Part shown: one piece after another, positions 44,444 through 54,427 of the stretch
How positions within the stretch are numbered: the first letter of the stretch is position 1
How the letters are laid out: each line of letters starts with the position of its first letter
Source: Cryptomeria japonica
Taxonomy: Eukaryota; Streptophyta; Pinopsida; Cupressales; Cupressaceae
Assembly: GCF_030272615.1 (NCBI RefSeq)
Contig: NC_081414.1
Coordinates: 236,038,233 to 236,100,232, forward strand
Reading direction: 5' to 3'
Length of the DNA: 62,000 nt
Notes under the pieces: model-generated
What the model was told of the DNA's origin: nothing
Database searches by the model: none
Seen by the model: only the letters and a program-made list of their open reading frames with translations
Position numbers and translations under genes: made by a program

Positions 44444-45933
44444 TGATTAGTACAAATGCCAAGCTAACAATATGAGAGGTGGGTGAATCATTCAAACTTA
44501 ATCTTCAATAAAAACAACAGATTCAACCTCGGTAACCTTATCATAAAAATAGTAATGCATGCAGACCCATAAATAGATAAGATCACAAACATATAACACC
44601 AGATTTAACGTGGAAACCCAAATAGGGAAAAACCACTGTGGGATTTTGGACCCACTAAGAAATATACTCTTCTAGAGTATGCTCAGTTAAAAGCAAATCC
44701 TGTTAAAGATTACAAACACATTGCTAGATGTGACCCGGTTAAGGGATTTCCCTCAGATCTGTTAGGATCTTCACTTTGTTAGAAGTGACCTTGTTAAAGG
44801 ATTTCAAACACTCAATAAGAATGTCACCTTGCTAGAGGGTTTTACAAATAAGACTGTTAAGTCCACTCAGTTAAGAAATTTTCTACTACTTCACAAAATA
44901 ATAGTAATAAAAATATGTCTGCAACTTCACATCTAAAAATGCTGTAGTAGATTCTTATTTGCTCAATACAATCAATTCATAGGACTTATCTTGTCCCTGT
45001 GCTGGGCTCAATACTCTGTTATCAAAACAGATCTTCAAGCTTCTATGCTTCGTAATCACTATGTAGCATCCCTGAGCATACACTTGCCCACATACATTGT
45101 TTATCAACAGTTTCCTATTTATAAACAATCTTCCAACCGCTTAATCTCCTTGATCACATTTCCCATGATCAATCATAGCCATCAGATCTTCAATCTTGTC
45201 CAGGTTCAATGTATCCTTCGATCTGAAAACATTTTAACCCGCCTTGGAACTTGCATTTTCACCTTGGAACTTGTGTTAGGGTATTGCGGTTCAATCTGAG
45301 CTGTAGATCTTCCTGCCGATCTTTCTTTACCATAGATTCTTTAACAATCTTCATACACGGCTTACCAATCATTTAATCAATTCCATCTCATTAGCTTCCT
45401 TCATTAAATAATGCTTTTATTCATTCAATACATTCTATTATTACTCGGTTGCAACTTGGTAAATACTAAACTTCACTCGGTAGACATTCTGCCTTCATTA
45501 ACCGATAGCGATAACCTTAGGGTTTACCGACTAGGTTCTTTGCTTGGTAACAAAGTATAGTATTGACCTTACAAACAATAGCATATGTAGGATATCAAAA
45601 CAATCTAAACACCATGATCTCATCATTGTCTAACTTGGTAATAGTTGCCCATTGGATAACTTATCCCCTTATTCATCATATTCTTTCTGTGTCTTTTACC
45701 GACATCTTTATACTCATCAAATCGTACTTCTTAAGATATGGCAACATCATACTGAATTAGAAAATCAATTTCTTGACATCAATGACAAAATAATAATATT
45801 AAGACAGTAATCATCCTTAATCAGTTATATCCATAGTCATCAACAACCTTCTCAATATCCTTATTGAAATGCCAACAATCTCTCACTGTAATTGGAATGC
45901 CAATGATCTCACTTGTCTGTTATAATGCCAACA
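44444..45933 (-). repeat. 3' LTR of the copia element
   Basis: On - it starts TGTTGGCATTATAACAG directly after a purine tract and ends near CTAATCA. It carries the family blocks TTCACCCACCTCTCA and GGGTTTCCACGTTAAA, so it is related to the LTRs at 7,178, 21,627 and 22,754. The inner (left) edge is inferred and could lie 10-20 bp further left. Confidence 0.7.
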
Positions 45934-45948
45934 ATCTCCCCCTTTGGC
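45934..45948 (-). other. Polypurine tract of the copia element
   Basis: CCAAAGGGGGAGAT on the sense strand abuts the LTR start TGTTGGC, the typical copia 3' junction. Confidence 0.8.
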
Positions 45949-46340
45949 ATTGATGGCAAAACCAATTGATTTGACTTTATTGATTTAGATTGCTGAAATG
46001 CTGAAATGCTCTCCCCCTGTCATAAGTCTTCTTCTCGATTCTAAAATGTAGTCTTCTCCTTTGGTCAGTAGACTTCTCCCCCATACATTAGTCTTCTCCC
46101 CCTTTGACAACAATGCCAAAAATCAAAAGAACTTAAAACATAATTTCTTCCACTGAGAAGTGAATTCCTTGTTGTTATGTATCAACTCAATCTTGGTCAG
46201 AGCATTTTGTCTTCAATTCCTGTTCCCTGTTTATTGTTTCCTGCACACCTTTAGAAAACCTCCTAAAGTGTGTAAATCAGCATCAACCCCTAAAAGATAT
46301 TCTGTTAGAGTCATCAAATTGATGCCTTCACCGAACTCGG
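45949..46340 (-). other. 3' untranslated region of the copia element
   Basis: About 390 bp between the pol stop and the purine tract. Several CTTCTCCCCC runs are present on +. No gene. Confidence 0.6.
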
Positions 46341-49041
46341 TTAGTGAATGGAAGATAGGGGTAGGACCCCTAACTGACTTCTGAGATACTGAAAAGTGTC
46401 CTTTGGTAGTGGCTTTGTGAAGATATCTGCTATTTGTTCCTTTGTGCTAACATACTCCAACACCACTTTCTTTTCTTGAACTTCTTCTCTAAGATAATGA
46501 TATTTGATAGACATGTGCTTTGTCTTAGAGTGCATAATAGGATTCTTTGAAATGTTAATGGCACTAGTGTTATCATAGAATATAGTTACTGGCTTGGTAA
46601 CTTGCTCATTTATATCTTCCAACGGTTGTTTGATCCATGCTATATTGGTGCAATTCAGTGCTGCAGCAACATATTCAGCTTCTACTGTTGACTGAGAAAC
46701 AAATCCTTGTTTCTTGCTAAGCCAACTCACTAGTCTTTCTCCTAAAAAGAAAGCTCCTCCACTTGTGCTTTTCCTGTCATCAATGTTGCCTGCCCAATCA
46801 GCATCAGTATAAACTTTTAAATCAAAAACATTTCCTTTCCGATATACTAAGCCATAATCTTCAGTGCCTTTCAAGTATCTGAAAATTCTTTTGATTGTTG
46901 TCATGTGTGTTTCCTTAGGATCTGCAGAAAATCTTGCAACAATACCTACTGCATGTGCTATATTTAACCTATTGTGAACAACATATTGCAACTTTCCAAT
47001 CATAGATCGGTAAAGTGTCTCATCAACAGATGTAGATTCATCATTCTTTGATAGTTTACAATTGGTAGTCATAGGAGTACTTACTGGTTTTGAATCCTCC
47101 ATTCCAAATTTCTTCAAGATTTCCTTTATGTACTTGGATTGGGTAATGAAAATCTCATCTTTCATTTGCAGTATCTGCAGACCTATAAAATACTTTATCT
47201 CACCGATTAATGACATCTCAAATTCTTTACTCATTTCATTTCCAAAGTTCTTGCATAGAGAGTCATTTCCACTAAAGATAATATCATCAACAAATATGGT
47301 TGAGATCAGTATTCCATTTTCATCATTCTTCATGTACATATTGTTGTTTTCACTTGTTCTTACAAAACCAATTTTGATCAAATATGATCACTCATACCAT
47401 GCTCTAGGTGCTTGTTTCAGACCATATAAAGCTTTGTTCAATTTACATACCTGATCATTATTTTCTCCTTCAACAAATCCTTCAGGTTGTTCAATGAAAA
47501 CTTCTTCTTCTAATATACCATTCAGAAATGTAGGTTTGACATCCATTTGATATACCTTGAAATTCTTGTAAGCAGCATATGCCAACAATGTTCTTACTCC
47601 TTCAAGTCTTGCTACAGGTGCAAAAGTTTCACCATAATCTACTCCTTCTTCTTGGGCATAACCTTTGCAAACTAGTCTTGCTTTGTTTCGAATGACCTCT
47701 CCTTTTTCATTTAGCTTGTTTCTGAGAATCCACTTTGTACCAATTACATTTTTGTCCTTTGGTCTTGGGACCAGTGTCCATGTGTCATTCTTCTTGATTT
47801 GATCAATCTCTTCTGTCATAGCATTTATCCAATCTTCACTGTTAAATGCTTCTTTCACTATTCTCGGTTCAAATTCAGATATCAAACATGTGTTCTGTCT
47901 CAGTTTGTTCCTTGTCATCACTGGATCATTCTTATCTCCTATAATCTGACTTGGTGCATGATTCCTTCTAACATACTTTGCTAATACAGGCTCGGTAGGC
48001 TCTGTATGATCTTCTTCATCACTCGGTAACTGGATATTCTCTTCATTTTCTTCAACAGTCTTCTCAGTAGGACTTCTCGGTTGAACATAAACAAATCCTT
48101 CATAATCTTTTGGTTCTTTGGAGTTTCCTTCATCAATTTTCACATTTGCACTTTCTACTATTTTGTTAGATGATTTGATCAGACATTTAAATGCTTTGCT
48201 TCTAGAAGAATAACCTAGAAATGTTCCTTCTTCACTTTTCTGATCAAACTTACCATTTCTATCATCTTTGTGAACATAGCATCTACTTCCAAAGATTTTA
48301 AAATAACTTACATTAGGTTTCTTGTCATACCAAATTTCATAAGGTGTCTTCAAAGTTCCTTTCTTTAGTTGTACTCGGTTTAGGGTGTAAACTGCTGTGC
48401 TTATTGCTTCTCTCCAAAATGTTTGTGGAAATTCCTTTTCAATCATCAAGGTTCTTGCACAATCCACAATAGATCTATTCCTCCTCTTAGCTATCCCATT
48501 CTGCTGTGGAGTTCTCAGTGCAGAGACTTGTCTTTTTATACCATGATCATTGCAAAATAAGTTGAACTCATCAGAAGTAAACTCTCCTCCTCTATCTGAT
48601 CTAAGACATTTAAGTTGTCTTCCTATTTCATTTTCAACTCTCGCCTTGTACCATTTAAACATTTGAAAAGCTTCTAATTTTTCTTTTAAAAACATTACTG
48701 ACATCATCCTTGAGTAATCATCCACAAATAATATGAAATATCTATCATCATAATAACTCTGAACTTTCATAGGACCACAAAGATCAGTATGCACAAGATC
48801 TAAAATTCCCTTAGAAGTGTAGGACTTACTTGTAAAGCTTGATCTTGTCATCTTTCCCATCTGGAATCCTCGGCACATAGCATTCTCAGGTCTTTCAAGA
48901 CTCGATAGACCTCTTACTCGGTGCTTCTTACCTATTTTGATCAGATTATCAAAATTAACATGACAAAACCTTTTATGCCATAACCAGGTATCATCTATCT
49001 TTGCATATAGACATTTATTCCGAGTTGAGTCAAGATGAAAT
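46341..49041 (-). pseudogene. Ty1/Copia pol: integrase, reverse transcriptase, RNase H (5' part missing)
   Basis: From the junction at 49,041 leftwards: GAG-pre-integrase ([12 protein letters not shown]), integrase core with HTDLCGP, a second Asp in LRSDRGGEF and Glu in the [10 protein letters not shown] region (usually NGVAER, so Glu is replaced here by K), [17 protein letters not shown] with [26 protein letters not shown] and FVDDIIF, then RNase H with YTDADWAGN and the CTNIAWIKQPL and KHMSIKYHYLREEV regions. A TGA at 47388 and a short deletion follow AWYE, separating two open segments in the same frame. Gag, protease and the N-terminus lie beyond the gypsy LTR that cuts in at 49,042. The order integrase before RT identifies Copia. 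Confidence 0.93.
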
Positions 49042-50145
49042 TGTAAAGCGGAAAAATTGAACCCTAGTTGTTCTCCCCTCCCCAACTCCAAGGAGAGAGA
49101 AGGGAGGTCACTAGGGTTGATGGTTTTCACTTAGGAGAGACTTTACATTCAAAAGAGGGGTTGAAACCCACAAGATCCAATCCCACACAATGCAGGATTA
49201 GATTCTAAATGAGTTTCAAGGGTTGAGACATCAAGGATACCCTCTTTTGTAAAGAATATAGATAGGATGATTGAACTAGGAATGCATGTAAAGTAGGAAA
49301 GATTCACTTATAAACAAAGATAGGGACACAGGATGAAGCTATGGACCTAGAATTAGTAGTAAAATGTCAAGACGGTGCTGTTCTGCAAATTTGAGTGAAA
49401 TTTGATGGGACGATGGCGCCCGGAGTGCACACGGTCCTCCAAAAAATCCACGAAACGAAGGGGGATCTGTTCATCTCTGCACAAGGATTCCAGATCTTCA
49501 ATTACAGCCACGTACCTGCAACATGCGAAGGTGTAATGTATGTTGTATGTTGTATGTGTTGTAAGTGATCTCCTCTTCAATGGTTGAATCCTTGTCTTGA
49601 ATGCAACACCTAGCCTTGAATGGAGACTTAGAATGCTCAATTGCTTGAAGGAATGCTTGAATGCTTGAATGCTTGAATGTTTGAATGTTTGAATATTGCT
49701 TCCGCCTTTTGCACACATATGTTTTCCTTCCTTTTTTTGGAAGAGGAAATGTAGTTTATATACTTGTCAATTAGGGTTGAGAGACTGATTTTCCTGACCT
49801 TAGGCCGACCTAGAAACAATATTTTCCAATTTGCAAACTTGAAGACCCGATGCCCAAAAGGAGACCGGGCCCAAAATAGGGCCAGGGACCAGGGCACTAG
49901 GCACCATGGTCCTGGGGGACCAGGGCGCTGGGTTCCCTAGTCCTGAAGGACCAGGGCACTGGGCGCTATGGTCCCACCTCCCGGGACAGCAGGGTGCAAG
50001 GAGGGATCAGGCCAAGGTGCAGAAAATGCAGTTTTTGGTGTCACAAGCAGGTTTCAGGGTCTCCATTCAAGTTCAACGTTGCGTCGCCATCATGAAGACC
50101 CAAATGCGGTCGAAATTGCAAGTGTCACAATTTTAGGACGCTACA
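49042..50145 (-). repeat. 3' LTR of a second minus-strand gypsy-type element
   Basis: The 1,104-bp block begins TGTAGCGTCC on - (50,145) and ends CGCTTTACA (49,042), where it interrupts the copia pol frame. A purine tract lies outside 50,145. It contains a TATA-like TATATAAAC on - (49754-49762), an 8-bp repeat AATGCTTG (six copies near 49,640-49,690) and a GC-rich triplicate at 49,886-49,978. Confidence 0.75.
49886..49978. repeat. GC-rich ~31-bp repeat, three copies, in the LTR
   Basis: GGGACCAGGGCACTAGGC, GGGACCAGGGCGCTGGGT and GGACCAGGGCACTGGGC follow each other, each ending near ATGGTCC or AGTCCT. It is a small GC island in otherwise AT-rich DNA, in the upstream part of the LTR. Confidence 0.8.
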
Positions 50146-50944
50146 TTTAGCCTCCACTTTAGCGGGAGTATAAGCGTATGCCCATACTTCCAGTAAAGTA
50201 CAAGGAAACAACATTGAAAGACTTTCACCACGTCAAGGAGGCAAGATACACCAAGCCCCCAGTGGACTAAGGATCTTACAAGTTCGATTGACAAAGTAAA
50301 AGGGAAGATCACGAGGGAGAACCATGACTTTTAGTAGTAAGGTTCCCTCACTATGAGTCATGCAAGAAAAATACCAAAAATTTTCAAGGCAAAGCTAAAT
50401 TCGCTAAGAAATTTTCAAGTATCTTGAAAAGATATGAATGGGATGTATGGCCCCCTACGTTAAAGTGATTGCACATGCCTCACCGGGGGTGATTGCTTTA
50501 AGGTATTGATACATATAAGAAATGAGAAAGGAAAGGAGCACGTTATCACAAAGATTTAGCCCCCAAGTTTGAGATAAGCCCAAGGATAATAGACACAAAA
50601 CACAAAGCACAAGGTGACTTCGCTTTCCTCAGGGTCAGTATGTTGTATGATAATTCATGTATATCATATGTATGTATGCATAATTGTTCTTCATTCCCCA
50701 ATCAAGGAAGGTCACCTAGAAGAAGGGAACACATGTGTCTTTTGAGTCAACATGAGAGAGACCAAAAGAGATCTCAATGTTTTGCATCGTCCTCAAGTAG
50801 AGAACACTAAGGACAACAAATAGAAGAATAAGAATAACACATAGAAGAAGTAACAAAAGAGATCAAGAGAGGAGGAGAGAGTCTGCTATGCTAATGCAAC
50901 TAGTCTACCATGTCATCTACCCCCCGATCTTGCTGATCAATATT
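50146..50944 (-). other. 3' internal region of the second gypsy element, with purine tract
   Basis: On -, AGTGGAGGCTAAA directly precedes the LTR start TGTAGCGTCC, so this is internal sequence of the element whose 3' LTR is 49,042-50,145. I see no gene in this part. Confidence 0.6.
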
Positions 50945-51307
50945 TCAGGAAGGCAGGAAACACGCTAGAGGAGGAACATCCAACACAGCAGATGGAGCTA
51001 TCACAAGATCCAAACAAGGGCTATGTTCATGTTCCAAGCCACGTTGTTCTTGTCTAGGAGCTAGGATAAGTGCTTTAGAAAATTCGTTAGATAAATGGTT
51101 ATCCACATCAACATATTCATATTCACTATCAGAAGAAAGAGGAGTAACATTTTCATCATGAATAACATTTTCATCATGAATAACATTTTCATCTATATCA
51201 TCATCAAGATTTATAAAAATAGGATCTTTAACTCGCACAGGATCAAGACCATCATGCACCTTATGTTTAGGAGATTTTGGCTCAATTTTCGGCTGAGGAG
51301 AAAATGG
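50945..51307 (-). pseudogene. C-terminal part of an unknown acidic protein, cut by the Tat LTR
   Basis: The - strand frame reads out of the LTR boundary at 51,308 (ACACCATTTTCTCCT side) and ends in CFLPS at 50,945. It is about 120 residues, acidic, with VRVKDPIFINLDDDID, three DENV(IH) repeats and SDSEYEYVDV. It has no start of its own: the frame enters from the inserted LTR, so the N-terminal part should lie beyond the Tat element outside the window. By position it belongs to the second gypsy element (end of pol or an extra ORF). I do not recognise it. Confidence 0.4.
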
Positions 51308-52076
51308 TGTAGACACCTAAAATTGTCATGTCTAATTAAATAAATATTTTATTTATTTAATTATCTAAGCCTAATTCTTCTATTAATTAAATAAATCTTT
51401 ATTTATTTAATTAATTCATTTATCCTCTTCTAGCCTTATTTCTCATTTAAATAAATACATTTATTTATTTAAATTATCCCTTTCCTATATTAAATAAATA
51501 TTTTATTTATTTAATTATCCTATTTCTTCTATTAATTAAATAAATCTTTATTTATTTAATTAATTCATTATCTTTTTCTACACATGACACATGTCATTCA
51601 TCTCTTATTTCCTACACTACCTACCTCTTTCATTATTTTGGTATTTCTTATACCTACCCTCTAATCCTAGCCGACCTCTCTTTTTACACCTCTCAATCTT
51701 AACCCTCCATTTTCTATTGTGTCTTCTATTTAAGGAGATGTTTTCTTCATTATCAAACCCTAACTACTTGATCAATTGACTACACTACAATTCTACTTGC
51801 AACCACATTCCGTTCTTTATTGAGCTCTTGTGCACATAAAAATCTGAGAGCAAGCATATCAAACAAGATCAATGGAGATAGGAAGAATGGAGATCAAAAC
51901 CCTAGTGGACATGTGATGGTATAATCTTTGTGATTTTTGAGTTATTTTGCATTGTCTTAGGTTATCTTCATATGTTATGGTGGATCTTTGTTCATTGTTA
52001 GGCTAGGGTTTGGTGGTTGAATCCATTTTAGTCTTTCAATATTGTTGTTTATTGCTATCCATTTTCACCATAAACA
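51308..52076 (+). repeat. 5' LTR of the plus-strand Tat element
   Basis: 769 bp from TGTAGACACC to CATAAACA. Its first third has five imperfect palindromes of the type AATTAAATAAAT/ATTTATTTAATT (about 51332-51364, 51383-51418, 51447-51475, 51490-51519, 51532-51567). A TATA-like CTATTTAAGGAG is near 51,726. Confidence 0.93.
51726..51736 (+). promoter_or_regulatory. Candidate TATA region of the 5' LTR
   Basis: CTATTTAAGGA lies downstream of the hairpin series and about 340 bp before the LTR end, a reasonable place for the core promoter. Assigned by sequence only. Confidence 0.4.
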
Positions 52077-52079
52077 TTT

Positions 52080-52097
52080 TGGCACGCCCGGTGGGAC
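52080..52097 (+). other. Primer-binding site of the plus-strand Tat element
   Basis: TGGCACGCCCGGTGGGAC lies three bases after the LTR end. This sequence is common at the same place in plant Tat-type elements. I could not match it confidently to a particular tRNA. Confidence 0.8.
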
Positions 52098-52188
52098 CCT
52101 TGTCCCTTTGCATTTAACATTTTGTTGCAGATTTGGCATTTTTGAAGTTGCAGATCGGACGATTTCGACGACATTTTAGGTTTTTTTC

Positions 52189-52443
52189 GCGTCTGCGAGT
52201 GTTCGGATCGCGTTTTTGTATTTCAGAGGCATCTGTGATATCTTGGATCGCGTCTGTGTTTCTGTCATTTTTATTTTTGCAGGTTTCCGAAAGTCGCGTC
52301 TGTGATCCCGAATCGCGTCTGTGCACCATCTGATCGCGTCTGTAACAGAAAGAAGCGTCTGTGTTCTGTGACCGCGTCTGTGAATAACAGAACTGCGTCT
52401 GTGTCCGACAGACGCGTCTGTGTCTGGTATAACAGCGTCTGTG
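52189..52443 (+). repeat. GCGTCTGTG array at ~20-nt phase, leader cluster 1
   Basis: The nonamer or a close variant starts at 52189, 52210, 52230, 52250, 52296, 52315, 52336, 52355, 52374, 52395, 52414 and 52435. Steps are 21, 20, 20, 46, 19, 21, 19, 19, 21, 19, 21. The intervening 10-12 nt vary. The phase is not a multiple of three and no sense frame is open, so this is not coding. Confidence 0.92.
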
Positions 52444-53658
52444 CATTCTGTTTTGCAAATTTTTCAAGTTTTCGATTCGGGTTTTCGGATTTTGTACTTA
52501 GGGTTTCAGATCTGGTTTATATTTTGGCTAACCTTTGCAGATCTAGCTAACCTGATTTGTGCAGCTTGCTTTGGAGGCAAATACGTTTTGTTGAAGGCCC
52601 CTTTTCACAAAGTCTTTTTGGGTTTTCTTAAAATTTACCTAACTTGTGTGCTTGCAGGAAGGGGTTATCATTTGAAACAACCCAAACTACTAACAATTTT
52701 GTTGCAGGGCCTTAGCTAGGGTTTTGTAAATTTTATTTGTGTGCCTTGTCTTCATAGCTTAGCAAACACTTCAATTGGTGCACTAAAATTGAACCATTGT
52801 CTTTTGTGTCTTGAGCAATAGGCTCTTTTTGTTTACTCTTTAGAGGGCCTGTCTTCCCGTGTGGTCATTAGGACTACTAGTGAGAAGAGAACGACCCAAG
52901 TGGTAGCAAAAGAAAAGCCATCTTCTTCCAAGCCACTATAATCAAATGTATTCATGGTGAAAACTATGAATAACGTGTGCTGATTAGTTCATACCGACAC
53001 TATGTCTCCCCATAAACCCGTTTGATCAAATTTATTTGATCATTTGTAGGGCGTAACCCCTACCGGCTGGGAGCCTTCTGTATTTACAGAGCTGAAAGTG
53101 CCGCATGTATGGCCACACGAGCGGATGCCCTTACTAGCACCATTTTGTTTTAGATGCCCAAATCCTTCTAGTTGTTGAGGCAGGAGGTCGGACCTCTGGT
53201 AGCGGCCCACACACATACGGTTCTTAGTAGAGATACAAAGTTCGCCATGGGGAGTTTTCATGGGGACTGATGCTTGGCTGACCCGAGAAGTGAGTGCCGA
53301 GGGTGGAGCCAGTGAGGTCAAGCATCTAAGTATCCGCTCTGAATAGCGTAGCCTCGGGGGTAAAACCCCATGTGGGATCAACAATTATTGTCCTGGCCAG
53401 CCATAAGAATTGTGCTTGACTTATGATAAACATTCAAACAATCAAGACAAAACAGCAAAACATTGTGTCTTTTGTGTCTTCAAGTGTATGCAAAAACTTT
53501 TTACATCAAACAACACACTTTTTTGGAGTCTAAACAGTCTGCAAACATTGGGTCATCAACACTGTGTCCTCTTGTCACGAAAAACAGTCGAAAAATCAGA
53601 TTTGGTCATAGTAAAACAAATTCACAGATAGGAAAGATTGCACTAAGGTTACAGAAAC
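52444..53658 (+). other. Leader between the two motif clusters
   Basis: No gene is seen. It is collinear in places with the old leader at 4,230-5,460 (for example GAAGGCCCCTTT near 52,591 against 4,403), which confirms the family relation. Confidence 0.5.
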
Positions 53659-53936
53659 GCGTCTGTGTCGGTTAAAATCGCGTCTGTGTCTGATAAACGC
53701 GTCTGTGCAGTACAGAATAGCGTCTGTGTTTTTATCAGCGTCTGTGTCGAACAGAGACACGTCTGTGTCTGGAAATCGCGTCTGTGAAGTATACAGGTGT
53801 GTCTGTGTCCACAATTGCAAAAAACTGTTACAGTCCCAGCAAACATCAACAGGAAATCTCAGAATCACGTCTGCGTCAGACAGAATAGCGTCTGTGTCTT
53901 AAAACCGCGTCTGTGAAGTATACAGAGGCGTCTGTG
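53659..53936 (+). repeat. GCGTCTGTG array at ~20-nt phase, leader cluster 2
   Basis: Starts at 53659, 53680, 53699, 53720, 53738, 53759, 53778 and 53799 (steps 21, 19, 21, 18, 21, 19, 21), then 53867, 53888, 53907 and 53928 (21, 19, 21). The near-strict 21/19 alternation gives a 40-nt double unit. Some spacers repeat (CAGAATA before 53720 and 53888; AAGTATACAG after 53778 and 53907), so part of the array is still recognisable tandem duplication. Confidence 0.93.
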
Positions 53937-54427
53937 TCAGGATTTGAAAATTTTAACAGTCCAGCAAACAAAGAAAATCAGTTTCGGCATACTTGAGCTT
54001 CCTAGGTTGTCTCTTCAGGTTTCATCTAGCATTCAGCCTGTTCTAAGGTCTTACACAGTCCATCATTGCTTCATACCTCATTTTACATTCATACTTGTCT
54101 AAACTTGAGTCAAAAGGTCACTTGCTTGTCCTTACTATACTTTGTCAACACACTACACACAACTACACTTTGCTAAGTGGTCCCTCATCAAGGTTTCTTA
54201 CCTTTGGGTCTCATTTGGTCTTACTTAGAGTCAAGGTCAGCTTACCTCATCAAGAGAAACTATCCTCTCTTTGGAAGTCACACCTACTCTACTACATACA
54301 TACTTGGTCTTACACTTTGGACATTGCAAGTAAACTTCAGATTCATTTACACTCCATACAACTCTTGGTCTTACATACTCTTGTCATTTTCGTCTAAGTC
54401 TCTCACATATTGCTAAACACCTAGTTC
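53937..54427 (+). other. Leader directly before gag
   Basis: About 490 bp without a gene. It is C/T-rich, with repeated CTTGGTCTTAC words near 54,305 and 54,365. Gag begins at the first ATG with family support (MVETR), also found in the old copy. Confidence 0.5.

Noticed and set aside
52114-52467. 117-codon minus-strand ORF rich in Arg, Thr and Asp
   Set aside because: It is the reverse of the GCGTCTGTG array in the leader; the amino-acid pattern follows from the motif.
52189-53936. CRISPR-like array (short repeat with regular spacers)
   Set aside because: The repeat is only 9 nt, spacers are 10-12 nt, some spacers recur, and it lies in the leader of a plant retrotransposon. No cas-like gene exists.
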